Below, one piece after another: positions 24,917 to 34,409 of a DNA stretch of 64,000 nt. The notes below the pieces were generated by a model. It made no database searches. It had not been told where the DNA came from and worked only from the letters and a program-made list of their open reading frames with translations. Positions within the stretch are counted from its first letter, which is position 1, and each line of letters starts with the position of its first letter. The position numbers were made by a program, and so were the translations under genes. The stretch spans positions 1 to 64,000 of the forward strand of contig NZ_CALUCS010000010.1 in the NCBI RefSeq assembly GCF_943914615.1, read 5' to 3'. The stretch comes from an uncultured Corynebacterium sp. (GTDB lineage: Bacteria > Actinomycetota > Actinomycetes > Mycobacteriales > Mycobacteriaceae).

Positions 24917-27900
24917 GGATACTCAGCCCCTTTGGAGTCAGGCGTGCGCCGGCGGCCACCCAGTCTGTCGTGGCAATGTCCATCACCGATGACCCGTTGA
25001 CCTTCTCTATGGTCACAGGGCTCAACCGTCCGGCGCGGATGGCTTCCTTGAGTGTTCCGACCACTAAATCGATCTGCGGAGCTGATGCGCCGAGCTCGGC
25101 AGACGTGGCGTCACCAAAATCGGGCCGAGCAAAAAGAACCACGTTCTTGCCACCGCGAGAGACATACGCCTCAGCGCGACCGGCGGCGATGATGATCATC
25201 GCACCGGCGGTGCGCGTAGGTGCCATACCTTCTGCAGCCGAGTGCGAAACCTCCGGCCAGGGAAGCGTGGAGCCGAACGGGTTCGCGGGGTCCAGCACGG
25301 AAAGCAGCTGAGGCGCATTGTGAGATGTGGCCAAATCGCCTGCGCCAGCGCCACCGCCAACACCGCCAGCGCCAGCACCCGACCTGGCACCGCCGAGCCC
25401 GTTTCCGCGCCCGTCCTGCGCCCGCCGGAGCTGGGAAATCACATCCCGCGGGGCGAACTGCGCCCCGCCCAGGCCTTCGACGATGTAACCGCGCAACACT
25501 TCGCCGGAATCCTCCCAGGCGCTCAGCGTCCGGTAGGCCTCGGCGAAGCCACCCGCGGCCTTTTCCGCTACGACCGCCCCACGGGTGACCACGGCGTAGC
25601 GGTCAATCCAAGCTTCGGAACGCACCAGGGCCAGCTCCGCGGCGTCGGCGGGGTTTTCCAGCTCCCCTGCACCGACCCCAGCGCCGTGCACCGCCGACCA
25701 GCGCCCCGGCACCGAGGAATGTGCGTTCAACGACCGCCGTGCCGCCCGCGCAAATCCGCTGCGCCCCATCCGCACCCGGCGCGCCGACCCGCGCCCCCGG
25801 TTTCGCCTGGGCGCGCGGTGAGCCTGCTTGCCCGTGGTGCCGGCCTCCGCCAGCCGTGCCCGCAAGGCTGCGAAACTATCGGGTGAAACCAAACCGGCAT
25901 CGAAGAGCTCCCACAGCGCCGCATCGACCTCCGCGTGCTCCGCTCCCGTCGCCGTCTGCAGCTCGGCCGCCAGAAACGCGCCACCATGCTGCAGGTGCTC
26001 GAGGATCTGTGTGGCAACCATGCCCAAGGTGGTCGCTGTTTCTTTATGGACGCCACGTTCCAGCCCCTCCCCGCCTTCCAGCAGGTACTCGGCCATGCCC
26101 GCGGGTATGAAACTCACCCAGGCATCCTTGGCACCGGCCTGCCCGGCACCGACCGCGAGCACCTCGCCGGTACTGAGCAGCTCGTCCAGGTCGCCTGGCT
26201 GATAGTCCGGGATACGCGCGGGCAGCACCAGGGTTTCCCACGCGCTGGCGGGGATCGGCACCCCGGCGAGTTGTTCCAGGGCGCTGGCAAGTTCCTCACG
26301 CTGCATCTGGCCCAGGCCGTGCCAGTCGGCTAGGAACTGTGCGTAGGTTTGCTGGGTCACTGGCTCCAGCGATCCTCGCGCGGCGGCGAGGGTTGCCGAC
26401 CGGAGGCGGCGGAGCATCCCCGTGTCCACGTACTGGATCTCCTCCTGCGCATCCGCGCTGGTGGGTGCAGGGGCGCCACCAGTGTCGCTAGGACCATCAG
26501 GCCCAATGAAAGAATCACCAAGGTAGACAAAGTGCCCCGCACTCAAGCGGCGCTGGTTGCCCTTGCTGCGCGTGCCCTGTGAGACCTGCGTCCCCTCAGC
26601 CCAGCGGGCCAACAGCGCGTCGGCGGTCGCGCGCCCCAGTCCAAACTCAGCGGCCGCCTCGGCGGCGGTCGTGGGCCCCCGGTTCTTCATCCACCGCAGC
26701 AACAGTTGGTCGATGGCATTGTCCACCTGATCCACCTGTTCGGCGGAGATAGCCACACCGGGCGGCACGGGCACGCCCAGGCCGTCGCGCAGCAGGGGCA
26801 TGTCCTCAACCGCGCCGAGTTTCAACTGCCCGCCGAAGTGCACCTCCAGCAGGCGCGTGGGAACCAACTCCCGCAGCTGCGCGAGACTATCCTCCACCGT
26901 CCCAGCCCAGGGTTCGATGCGCTCGCGCACGCCGTCCAGGCTCAGCGGCCCGAGGGCGCGCAGCATATCCACGGCTTGCTCCACGCTCGTAGCCTGTCGC
27001 CCCTCGGCCAGCCACTGGGCGGCGTCCACCACTCGGCGGACCGCGGCCGGGTCCAGGGCCATGCCTTCCTCCCGGGTGCCCAACACCTTTGCCAGCAACG
27101 CGGGATCCACGGCCAGGGCGGCGGCGCGCTCGGCGGAATCTCCCTCGTACATGAACGCGCTGGTGTAGGTGAAAAGCAGCGATTCGGCAAACGCGCTCGG
27201 GGCCTCCGTGGTGACCTCTGCCAAGCGCACGCCCCGCTGCCCCAGATTCGCCACCAGTGCTTTGAGAAAGTCCAGGTTGTAGACGTCGTGCACGCACTCG
27301 CGCATGGTCTCCACCATCACCGGAAACTCCGGGTGCTCCCGGGCAACATCCAGCAGCTGGGCGGCACGCTGGCGTTGCTGCCACAACGGCTGGCGCTTGC
27401 CGGGGTTGCGGCGCGGTAGCAGCAGAGCCCGGGCGGCGCACTCGCGGAAGCGGGCCGCAAACAACGCGGAGGCGCCGACCTCCTCCATCACATCCGCCAA
27501 AGTGGCTTCCGCCCGCTCGGCGCCACTGTAGCCCTCGCCCAGCAGCAGCTCCATGCCCGGCGGCTCGTCCGAATACGGCAAACGCAGCACCATGCCGTCA
27601 TCGCCGGCCACGGCCATCGCGTCAATTCCCGTCCGGCGGTTCAGCTCCGCTCCCAGCGCCAGCGCCCACGGTGCGTTCACCCCACGGCCGAAAGGTGTAT
27701 GCACCACCACGCGCCAGTCGCCGATGTCATCGCGGAAGCGCTCGATCAGCACGGTTCTCTCATCCGGGATGATCCCGGCGGATTCCTTCTGCTCCTGGTA
27801 GTAGGCATCCAGGTTGGTGCGAGTGTGGGCGTCCAAAAAATCGGCCGAGCGAATGTCCGCCAACGTGCCAGAGCCCCAGGTACGGCGATGCTCGCCGATG

Positions 27901-29999
27901 GCCTGGCCGAGTTCCACAGGGCGGCCTGCAGCGTCGCCCACCCAGAACGGCAGACGACCGGTGTGGCCGGCAGCGGGGGCAACAATCACCTGGTCGCGGT
28001 TTATTTCCAGGATGCGCCAGCTGCTCGCGCCCAGGGTGAATACGTCGCCGACGCGGGACTCGTAGACCATCTCCTCGTCCAGCTCACCGACCCGGCGGGC
28101 GCCGTCGTTTTCCCCGGCAGCCAGGAACACTCCGAACATGCCGCGGTCCGGGATGGTTCCACCACTGGTCACGGCCAGGCGTTGCGCTCCGGGCCGGGCC
28201 TCCAGGGTGCCGGCCATGGGGTCGTAGATCGCGCGAGCCTTCAGATCCGCGAAGTCGGTAGATGGGTAGCGGCCGCTGATCATTTCGATCACGCCGTCGA
28301 AGGCCTCGCGCGGCAGCGTGGCATAGGGATGCGCGCGGCGAATTACGCGCCACCACTCCTCGACGTCCAGCGCGCCCGAGCTTTCTGTACCGCCTGCGCG
28401 ACTCACTCCGCCCGCACCGGCTTGCACACTCGCTGCCACCGTCTGCTGCGCCAGCACGTCCAGCGCATTATGCACCACCTGCAGCGGCTCTAGCTCCCCC
28501 TTCAGCAGCCGATCCACCACAACCACCGCGGCCTCGGCGTCCTGCTTATGCAACGGGTAGATCGTCGCGCGGCTGGTCGCGCCCACGGTGTGCCCGGCGC
28601 GGCCACACCGCTGCACCGCCGAAGCCACGGATGGCGGCGCCCCGACCTGCACCACGTGATCCACCAGCCCCATGTCGATACCCAGCTCCAGGGAGCTCGT
28701 CGCCACCACGCAGCGCAGCTCGCCGGACTTCAGCGCCGCCTCAATATCGGCGCGCTCGTCCTTAGAAACCGATCCGTGGTGCGCCCGCGCGACACCCGCC
28801 CCGTCCATCCCCTGCACCGCGTCGGACTGAGCCATCAGCTGCGCCGGGTCGCGCCTGGTCGGGGCGGCCAATGCGTCGGGATCGTGCTCCTTGGCCCATT
28901 CCTCGTTCAGCGCCCCGGTCAGCCTCTCCGCCGCACGTCGGGAATTTACGAACACCAGTGTGGAGCGGTTCTCCATCACCTGCCGGTAGATCGCGCGCTG
29001 TACGTGCGGCCACACGCTCTTCTGCTGTGGTAAGGCAGATTCCTTATCCACCCCGCTCGCCACGCGCGCGCCCGACCCGGCCTGGGTGCTGCCTCCCACC
29101 CCTTCGCCGATGAGGCTGGGGCCGAGCAGTGCCTCGTCTACTAGCGCTGCGTCTACTGGTCCTTCCCCTGTTTCTCCTGCTGACGCCCCCTCAGACTCCG
29201 TCACCTCATACTCAGCCAACGCGACGTCTTCCACCGCTGGAGGATCCTGGAAGTCCTCCACCACGCTGGTCACCTGCACATCCCAAGACTTCGACTGCTC
29301 GGGGTTCACCACCGTCACCGGGCGGTCGCCTCCCAAGAAACTGGCGACCTTATCCACGGGGTTCACTGTCGCCGACAGGCCGATGCGCTGCACCGCCTGG
29401 CCCGTCAGCATCTCCAACCTCTCCAGCGACAGCGCCAGGTGCGTGCCACGCTTCGTGCCGGCCACCGCGTGCACCTCGTCCACAATCACGGTGTCCACAT
29501 TCGCTAGCGTGGCCGCCGCCTTGCTGGTCAGCATCAGGTACAGCGACTCGGGCGTGGTCACCAGAATCTCCGGCGGGTTGCGCAGCAGCTTGGAACGCTC
29601 CGACTGCGTGGTGTCTCCACTGCGCACGCCTACCCGCACTGGGGCGGCGGTCTCCCCCATCGCATCGGCCACCCGCGCAATGCCCGCCAGCGGAGCCGCC
29701 AGGTTTCGGCTGACGTCCACGCCCAGTGCTTTCAGCGGGGAGATGTACAGCACCTTGGTGGGGCTGGATTTTTCAGGCGTGGGGGCGTCATTAAAAAAAG
29801 ATCCCCCAGAAAGTCGTGACAGCGACCATAAAAAAGCCGCCAGGGTCTTACCCGACCCCGTCGGCGCCACTACTAAAGCATTCTGACCTGCGGAGATAGC
29901 TCGCCATGCCTGCGTTTGCACAATTGTTGGCTCGGCGAAGACGTCCCGGAACCACGCTGCAACGGGGGCATAAAAGGAATCCAGCGGGTCATCAGCCAT
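24909..29999 (-). CDS. lhr: ATP-dependent helicase Lhr (large helicase-related protein)
   Basis: 1696 aa, SF2 DNA translocase/helicase acting in DNA repair. Walker A is VVAPTGSGKTLAAFLWSL, motif II VIVDEVHAV, motif III GLSATVNP, then SLELGIDMG and QRCGRAGH for motifs V and VI. The region between the two RecA domains carries an acidic Gly/Ala/Glu-rich insert (about residues 250-330). A second low-complexity Gly/Ala stretch lies near the C-terminus. The long Lhr-CTD is present. The open frame continues 525 bp upstream, antisense to cysQ, but ATG 29999 gives the family N-terminus. It is divergent from cysQ by 34 bp and coupled to nei2. Confidence 0.95.
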   Translation of the reverse strand: MADDPLDSFYAPVAAWFRDVFAEPTIVQTQAWRAISAGQNALVVAPTGSGKTLAAFLWSLSRLSGGSFFNDAPTPEKSSPTKVLYISPLKALGVDVSRNLAAPLAGIARVADAMGETAAPVRVGVRSGDTTQSERSKLLRNPPEILVTTPESLYLMLTSKAAATLANVDTVIVDEVHAVAGTKRGTHLALSLERLEMLTGQAVQRIGLSATVNPVDKVASFLGGDRPVTVVNPEQSKSWDVQVTSVVEDFQDPPAVEDVALAEYEVTESEGASAGETGEGPVDAALVDEALLGPSLIGEGVGGSTQAGSGARVASGVDKESALPQQKSVWPHVQRAIYRQVMENRSTLVFVNSRRAAERLTGALNEEWAKEHDPDALAAPTRRDPAQLMAQSDAVQGMDGAGVARAHHGSVSKDERADIEAALKSGELRCVVATSSLELGIDMGLVDHVVQVGAPPSVASAVQRCGRAGHTVGATSRATIYPLHKQDAEAAVVVVDRLLKGELEPLQVVHNALDVLAQQTVAASVQAGAGGVSRAGGTESSGALDVEEWWRVIRRAHPYATLPREAFDGVIEMISGRYPSTDFADLKARAIYDPMAGTLEARPGAQRLAVTSGGTIPDRGMFGVFLAAGENDGARRVGELDEEMVYESRVGDVFTLGASSWRILEINRDQVIVAPAAGHTGRLPFWVGDAAGRPVELGQAIGEHRRTWGSGTLADIRSADFLDAHTRTNLDAYYQEQKESAGIIPDERTVLIERFRDDIGDWRVVVHTPFGRGVNAPWALALGAELNRRTGIDAMAVAGDDGMVLRLPYSDEPPGMELLLGEGYSGAERAEATLADVMEEVGASALFAARFRECAARALLLPRRNPGKRQPLWQQRQRAAQLLDVAREHPEFPVMVETMRECVHDVYNLDFLKALVANLGQRGVRLAEVTTEAPSAFAESLLFTYTSAFMYEGDSAERAAALAVDPALLAKVLGTREEGMALDPAAVRRVVDAAQWLAEGRQATSVEQAVDMLRALGPLSLDGVRERIEPWAGTVEDSLAQLRELVPTRLLEVHFGGQLKLGAVEDMPLLRDGLGVPVPPGVAISAEQVDQVDNAIDQLLLRWMKNRGPTTAAEAAAEFGLGRATADALLARWAEGTQVSQGTRSKGNQRRLSAGHFVYLGDSFIGPDGPSDTGGAPAPTSADAQEEIQYVDTGMLRRLRSATLAAARGSLEPVTQQTYAQFLADWHGLGQMQREELASALEQLAGVPIPASAWETLVLPARIPDYQPGDLDELLSTGEVLAVGAGQAGAKDAWVSFIPAGMAEYLLEGGEGLERGVHKETATTLGMVATQILEHLQHGGAFLAAELQTATGAEHAEVDAALWELFDAGLVSPDSFAALRARLAEAGTTGKQAHRAPRRNRGRGSARRVRMGRSGFARAARRSLNAHSSVPGRWSAVHGAGVGAGELENPADAAELALVRSEAWIDRYAVVTRGAVVAEKAAGGFAEAYRTLSAWEDSGEVLRGYIVEGLGGAQFAPRDVISQLRRAQDGRGNGLGGARSGAGAGGVGGGAGAGDLATSHNAPQLLSVLDPANPFGSTLPWPEVSHSAAEGMAPTRTAGAMIIIAAGRAEAYVSRGGKNVVLFARPDFGDATSAELGASAPQIDLVVGTLKEAIRAGRLSPVTIEKVNGSSVMDIATTDWVAAGARLTPKGLSIRA

Positions 30000-30020
30000 G
30001 TGACCATTTAAACAGACCGC

Positions 30021-30026
30021 TAAAGT
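30021..30026 (+). promoter_or_regulatory. -10 box of cysQ, leaderless promoter
   Basis: TAAAGT ends 7 bases before the ATG at 30034. Only 34 bp separate cysQ from lhr, so there is no room for a leader. Confidence 0.5.
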
Positions 30027-30033
30027 ATGAACT

Positions 30034-30798
30034 ATGACGGCTGAACTCAATGATGCGACGCTGGCCCAGAGACTCGCGCAGGGCACAGGAGAGATCCTCA
30101 AAGGCGTAAGGAACGTAGGTCTGCTCCGCGGCACCGAGCTGGGCAAGGCCGGCGACGCGCTGGCGCAGGACTGGATCGCCCGTTCCCTCGTACAGCACCG
30201 CCCGAACGATGCAATGCTCTCGGAAGAGGCTGAAGACGACCTTGCGCGCCTGGACAACTCGCGCGTGTGGATCATCGACCCGCTCGATGGAACCCGGGAG
30301 TACGCCGGTGGCCGCCAGGACTGGGCCGTACACATTGCACTGGTGGAAAACGGCAAGATTATTGAGGCTGCCGTGGGCATGCCGGATCTGGGGCACGTGT
30401 TCAGCAGCTCGGAGGTCCGCGCCGTCGAGGGAGCACGCACGAACCGCCTGGTGATCAGCCAGAACACCACCCCGGCGATCGCTGAGTTCATCGCCGAGGA
30501 TTTGGGCATGGAGCTGGTAACCATGGGGTCCTGCGGAGCTAAAGCCGTCTCCGTGATCCTGGGCGATAACGATGTTTACGTCCACGCCGGTGGCCAGTAC
30601 GAGTGGGATAACGCCGCCCCGGTCGGCATTGCCCAGGCCGCTGGGCTGCACACCTCCCGCCTGGATGGCACGGATCTGTGCTACAACTGCGAGTCGCCGT
30701 ACCTGCCGGACCTGGTGATCTCCCGCCCCGACATGGCCGACGAGATCCTGTCCTCCGCAGCGAAGTTCCACGACAAGCACGGCGCCTACTCTCTTTAG
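30034..30798 (+). CDS. cysQ: 3'(2'),5'-bisphosphate nucleotidase CysQ-like
   Basis: 254 aa IMPase-fold phosphatase. It hydrolyses PAP, the by-product of sulfate activation. Motifs: LSEEAEDD, VWIIDPLDGTREYAGGRQDW (the GTREY form typical of CysQ) and GQYEWDNAAPVGIAQAAG with the late metal Asp. Leaderless start. The third IMPase-family gene of the window. It is followed 17 bp later by the lipase pair. Confidence 0.85.
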   Translation: MTAELNDATLAQRLAQGTGEILKGVRNVGLLRGTELGKAGDALAQDWIARSLVQHRPNDAMLSEEAEDDLARLDNSRVWIIDPLDGTREYAGGRQDWAVHIALVENGKIIEAAVGMPDLGHVFSSSEVRAVEGARTNRLVISQNTTPAIAEFIAEDLGMELVTMGSCGAKAVSVILGDNDVYVHAGGQYEWDNAAPVGIAQAAGLHTSRLDGTDLCYNCESPYLPDLVISRPDMADEILSSAAKFHDKHGAYSL

Positions 30799-30815
30799 CC
30801 GCTCTCTACCCCTGC

Positions 30816-31742
30816 ATGCTTCCTTTTTCCTTCTTGACGCCCCGCCCCGCCTCCCGCGCACAGCTGGAGCCGGACGCGGACATTCCCACCACGCTGCAGG
30901 GGCGCTACGTTATCAGCGCACCCGCCAACAATCCGCGGAAGGAACTCACGGAAGAACACCCCTGCCCCCTGGTATTTATCCACGGCACGACGGATAACAC
31001 TTTCCGCTGGCAGAAAGCCGCAACGTATTTCGCCGCCCGGGGATATTCCGTGTGGGCTTTTAACTACGGCAAGCCAGAGGAAGGCCGCCCAGCGATCCCC
31101 GGCGTGTTCGCTGTGAACGATATCAACGAGTCCGCCCTGGAGATCGCGGCGACGATTGATTACATCCTGGAGGTCACCGGAGCCAGCAAGGTGGATCTGG
31201 TGGGCCACTCCCAGGGTGGGCTGCACATCAAGAAGTACATTGCGGAACACGGTGGGCAGGATACGGTCCGTCGCGCGGTTGGGGTGGCCGCGACGTATCA
31301 CGGCACGACGATGACCGGGATGTCCTCGATCCTGCAGAATCTGGTGGACCGCAACCCGGAGTTCGCGGATCTGGTGGCGGGAAAAGCGGCGATTCAGCAG
31401 CTGAATAGTTCGGAGTTCATTAGACGGCTCAACCAGCTGCCGGATACCCACCCGAACGTGATGTACACGAACATCTTCACCTCGAAGGATCTGACAGCCA
31501 CGCCGAACTCCACGTCGCAGCTGGAATCCATTGGTGGCGCGGACGTGGCTGAGGCAGAAGTCGGCGCGGTCTGCGGGTTGCTGCTTCCGCCGGGGCATGC
31601 ATCGCTTCCCGAAAATGATCACATCATTGGCCTGATCGAGTGGGGGTTGACGCGCGAGCAGGGGGATCACACGCCTGTGCATTCTGGATGTAATGGCGGA
31701 CAGCGCTGGAAGTTAGGCTATCGTTTCTTCCATGAAAACTGA
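30816..31742 (+). CDS. Lipase, alpha/beta hydrolase (tandem copy 1)
   Basis: 308 aa. Nucleophile elbow GHSQGG, oxyanion region FIHGTTDNTFRWQKAA, and the late HASLPENDHIIGL likely supplying the catalytic His. It is about 60 percent identical to the next gene. Unlike that one, it shows no good signal peptide from ATG 30816 (MLPFSFLTPRPASRAQLEPD). The frame is open further upstream inside cysQ and would read RRLLSLAALYPCMLPFSFL, which looks like a signal peptide, but without a convincing start codon. The gene overlaps the next one by 11 bp. The start, or export, is therefore uncertain. Confidence 0.8.
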   Translation: MLPFSFLTPRPASRAQLEPDADIPTTLQGRYVISAPANNPRKELTEEHPCPLVFIHGTTDNTFRWQKAATYFAARGYSVWAFNYGKPEEGRPAIPGVFAVNDINESALEIAATIDYILEVTGASKVDLVGHSQGGLHIKKYIAEHGGQDTVRRAVGVAATYHGTTMTGMSSILQNLVDRNPEFADLVAGKAAIQQLNSSEFIRRLNQLPDTHPNVMYTNIFTSKDLTATPNSTSQLESIGGADVAEAEVGAVCGLLLPPGHASLPENDHIIGLIEWGLTREQGDHTPVHSGCNGGQRWKLGYRFFHEN

Positions 31743-32742
31743 CTCTCGCAATCTGGGTCGGGCTCGCCGATCCTTCCTCGCCGGCGCCACCGCGCTTAGC
31801 GTTTCCCTCTCTACCCTCTTTTCTCTAACTCCTTCTGCCCTAGCTGCCGATGCGGAAGCTTCTGGCGCTATTCCGGACGCCGCAGTACCCGCCGGTCTAG
31901 AAGGCAACCATGTGGCCAAGGCACCTGTGAACAATCCCTCCTGTGTTCCCTCCCCGGAGCACCCGAACCCTGTCGTATTCCTCCACGGCACGTCCGATAA
32001 CTCCACGCGCTGGCAGAAGGCCGCCAACGTACTATCCAACCAGGGCTTTTGTACGTGGGCCTTCAACTACGGCAAACCCACGGACGGCAAGCCGAATTTG
32101 CTGGGACACTACGCGATGACGGACATCGATGATTCCGCTAAGGAGATCGCTTCGACTATCAACTACATCCTGTCTGTGACGGGCGCAGAGAAGGTCGATC
32201 TGGTGGGCCACTCCCAGGGTGGGTTGCACTTGAAGAAGTACATCGCGGAGAACGGCGGCGGCGATAAGGTCGGCCGTGCGGTTGGTGTGGCCCCGACTTA
32301 CCACGGCACCACTCTGGCCGGTATGGATAAGATGCTGCGCCCGATCATTGAGCGGAACCCGAAGCTTGCAGAGTCCGTCGCAGGTAAAGCTGGCGTGCAG
32401 CAGCTGGTCGGTTCGGAACTCATCGATCGCTTGAACAAACTGCAGGATACCGACAAGCGCGTGCAGTACACCAACCTCTACTCTTCCGCTGATACCACCG
32501 CCACACCGAACAAGACCTCCATGTTGGAATCGATCGACGGTGCGGATGTGGCGAACGTGGAGGTAGGGGCGGCCTGCAAGCTCCCCATTCCGCCGGCGCA
32601 CGCTGCCTTGCCCCAGCACGATCCGACCATCGGGCTGATCCTGTGGGGCCTGACCCGCGAGGCAGGCGACCACACGCCGGCCACCGAGCACTGCACTAAC
32701 CCGGGGCGCGGCTCCGCTTCTAGTTCCGCTGCCAGTTCCTAG
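31732..32742 (+). CDS. Secreted lipase (tandem copy 2)
   Basis: 336 aa. A twin-arginine-containing signal peptide (ARRSFLAGATALSVSLSTLF, cleavage after PSALA) is followed by an alpha/beta hydrolase: VFLHGTSDNSTRWQKAAN, nucleophile GHSQGG, and HAALPQHDPTIGLILWGL with the probable His. Three cysteines (NPSCVPS, GFCTWAF, AACKLPI) plus one near the C-terminus can form disulfides. Extracellular triacylglycerol hydrolysis suits a lipid-requiring skin species (inference). The ATG lies inside the last codons of copy 1. The Ser-rich tail is probably unstructured. Confidence 0.85.
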   Translation: MKTDSRNLGRARRSFLAGATALSVSLSTLFSLTPSALAADAEASGAIPDAAVPAGLEGNHVAKAPVNNPSCVPSPEHPNPVVFLHGTSDNSTRWQKAANVLSNQGFCTWAFNYGKPTDGKPNLLGHYAMTDIDDSAKEIASTINYILSVTGAEKVDLVGHSQGGLHLKKYIAENGGGDKVGRAVGVAPTYHGTTLAGMDKMLRPIIERNPKLAESVAGKAGVQQLVGSELIDRLNKLQDTDKRVQYTNLYSSADTTATPNKTSMLESIDGADVANVEVGAACKLPIPPAHAALPQHDPTIGLILWGLTREAGDHTPATEHCTNPGRGSASSSAASS

Positions 32743-32864
32743 TCTCGGCTTGTCCATAGCCCAGGCTTGTTAGCCCCTTGGGTGCCACCGCCGCTTAGCC
32801 GACGTAGACTAAGTGAGACTTTTGAACCTAAGGACCCACCAGCTTGAAAGGAAGGTGGCGAGCA

Positions 32865-33686
32865 GTGGCACCCCAGCAGCAGCCGAGTTCCATCCCCACC
32901 CCATACGAGGATCTTCTGCGGGAGATCCTTGAAACGGGCACTCCTAAGGGCGACCGCACCGGCACGGGTACCACCAGCCTGTTTGGCCGCCAGATCCGCT
33001 ACGACCTCTCCGCAGGTTTCCCGCTGATCACTACCAAGTCGGTACATGTAAAGTCCGTGGTGGGTGAACTGCTGTGGTTCCTCCGCGGAGATTCCAACGT
33101 GCGCTGGCTACAGGAGAACGGTATTCGCATCTGGAACGAGTGGGCTGACGAGAACGGTGATCTAGGCCCGGTATACGGCGTGCAGTGGCGCAGCTGGCCG
33201 ACTCCAAACGGCCAGCACATCGACCAGATCGCGGGAGCGTTGGAAACTCTGCAGACTAACCCGGATTCGCGTCGCAATATCGTCAGCGCCTGGAACGTCT
33301 CGGAACTGGACAACATGGCCCTGCCACCGTGTCACCTGCTGTTTCAGCTGTACGTGGCCAACGGCAAGCTGAGTTGCCAGCTGTACCAGCGCAGCGCGGA
33401 CATGTTCCTGGGCGTGCCGTTCAACATCGCCAGCTACTCGCTGCTGACCCACATGTTCGCCCAGCAGGCAGGCCTGGAGGTCGGTGAGTTCATCTGGACC
33501 GGCGGTGATTGCCACATCTACGACAACCACGTGGAGCAGGTTAAGCTGCAGCTTTCCCGCGATCCCCGCCCCTACCCGCAGCTGCAGTTGAACAAGGCTG
33601 CGGACATGTTCTCCTACGACTTCTCCGATATCGAGTTCACCGGCTACGACCCGCACCCGGTGATCAAGGCAAAGGTGGCCGTATAA
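32865..33686 (+). CDS. thyA: Thymidylate synthase
   Basis: 273 aa. It methylates dUMP to dTMP with methylene-tetrahydrofolate. Motifs: DRTGTGTTSLFG, LPPCHLLFQLYV with the catalytic Cys, and RSADMFLGVPFNIASY. The GTG at 32865 is used because GAAAGGAAGG lies about 9 bases upstream; the TTG at 32844 lies within that site. folA follows with no gap, so the two are cotranscribed. Confidence 0.95.
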   Translation: MAPQQQPSSIPTPYEDLLREILETGTPKGDRTGTGTTSLFGRQIRYDLSAGFPLITTKSVHVKSVVGELLWFLRGDSNVRWLQENGIRIWNEWADENGDLGPVYGVQWRSWPTPNGQHIDQIAGALETLQTNPDSRRNIVSAWNVSELDNMALPPCHLLFQLYVANGKLSCQLYQRSADMFLGVPFNIASYSLLTHMFAQQAGLEVGEFIWTGGDCHIYDNHVEQVKLQLSRDPRPYPQLQLNKAADMFSYDFSDIEFTGYDPHPVIKAKVAV

Positions 33687-34376
33687 ATGACTTCCAACAA
33701 CCAACCCCACCGCCCGACCGGCTACGAGCCGGGCGACTACCCGGAGCTCACCGCCGCCGCGGTCAGCTATGCCCTAGAGGCCAAGGGGATCTCCCGCGAT
33801 CAGGTGGAGATCGGCATGATCTGGGCGCAAACCACTGCCGGTGTGATCGGCGATGGCGCGGACATGCCCTGGTACCTGCCGGAGGACTTACAGCACTTTA
33901 AGAACGCCACCAACGGCTATCCCGTCGTCATGGGGCGCACCTCCTGGGAAGCACTCGACGATGGCTTCCGCCCGCTGCCGGGGCGCACGAACTATGTGAT
34001 CACTAGGCAGGATGATTATGACGCCCCCGGTGGCATCATTGAGCCTTCTATCCCCAGCGCGCTGGCCAACGCCGCGGAGCAGATTCTCAACGAGTTGAAA
34101 GACAGCGCCGCAGACGAGCGCACCCCCACCGTATGGGTGCTGGGAGGCGGCCAGGTGTACGCGCAGTGCATGCCCGTGGCCGATCGCATCGTCATCACGG
34201 AGATCGACATGGAGGCTCCTGAGCGCTTCCAGGTGTACGCGCCTCTGGTCCCCACCGAAGAGTTTGAAGAGCACGCCGAGGAGTGGCAGGAATCGCTGAA
34301 GGGCCACCCGGTCGACCAAGAGGTCAATCCCGAGCAGCCCCTGCGTTACCGCTTCTGCACCTGGACGCGGCACTAG
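33687..34376 (+). CDS. folA: Dihydrofolate reductase with N-terminal extension
   Basis: 229 aa against the usual 160-170. The catalytic domain starts near residue 41 (IGMIWAQTTAGVIGDGADMP), with WYLPEDLQHFKNATNG holding the catalytic Asp/Glu region, VVMGRTSWEAL and VWVLGGGQVYAQCMPVADR. The first 40 residues (YPELTAAAVSYALEAKG) are predicted helical and not part of classical DHFR. It regenerates tetrahydrofolate after ThyA. ATG directly follows the thyA stop. Confidence 0.9.
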   Translation: MTSNNQPHRPTGYEPGDYPELTAAAVSYALEAKGISRDQVEIGMIWAQTTAGVIGDGADMPWYLPEDLQHFKNATNGYPVVMGRTSWEALDDGFRPLPGRTNYVITRQDDYDAPGGIIEPSIPSALANAAEQILNELKDSAADERTPTVWVLGGGQVYAQCMPVADRIVITEIDMEAPERFQVYAPLVPTEEFEEHAEEWQESLKGHPVDQEVNPEQPLRYRFCTWTRH

Positions 34377-34382
34377 TCAACT

Positions 34383-34407
34383 AGCTTTCGCGCCGTAGCG
34401 CGCAGCT
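34383..34407. terminator. Hairpin between folA and glnA
   Basis: AGCT-tt-CGCGC-cgta-GCGCG-c-AGCT is followed by attta. It lies in the 33-bp gap between convergent genes and may end both transcripts. Confidence 0.45.
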
Positions 34408-34409
34408 AT

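Noticed and set aside
24909..30524. 1871-codon version of Lhr
   Set aside because: The first 175 codons are antisense to cysQ; the normal helicase N-terminus begins at 29999.
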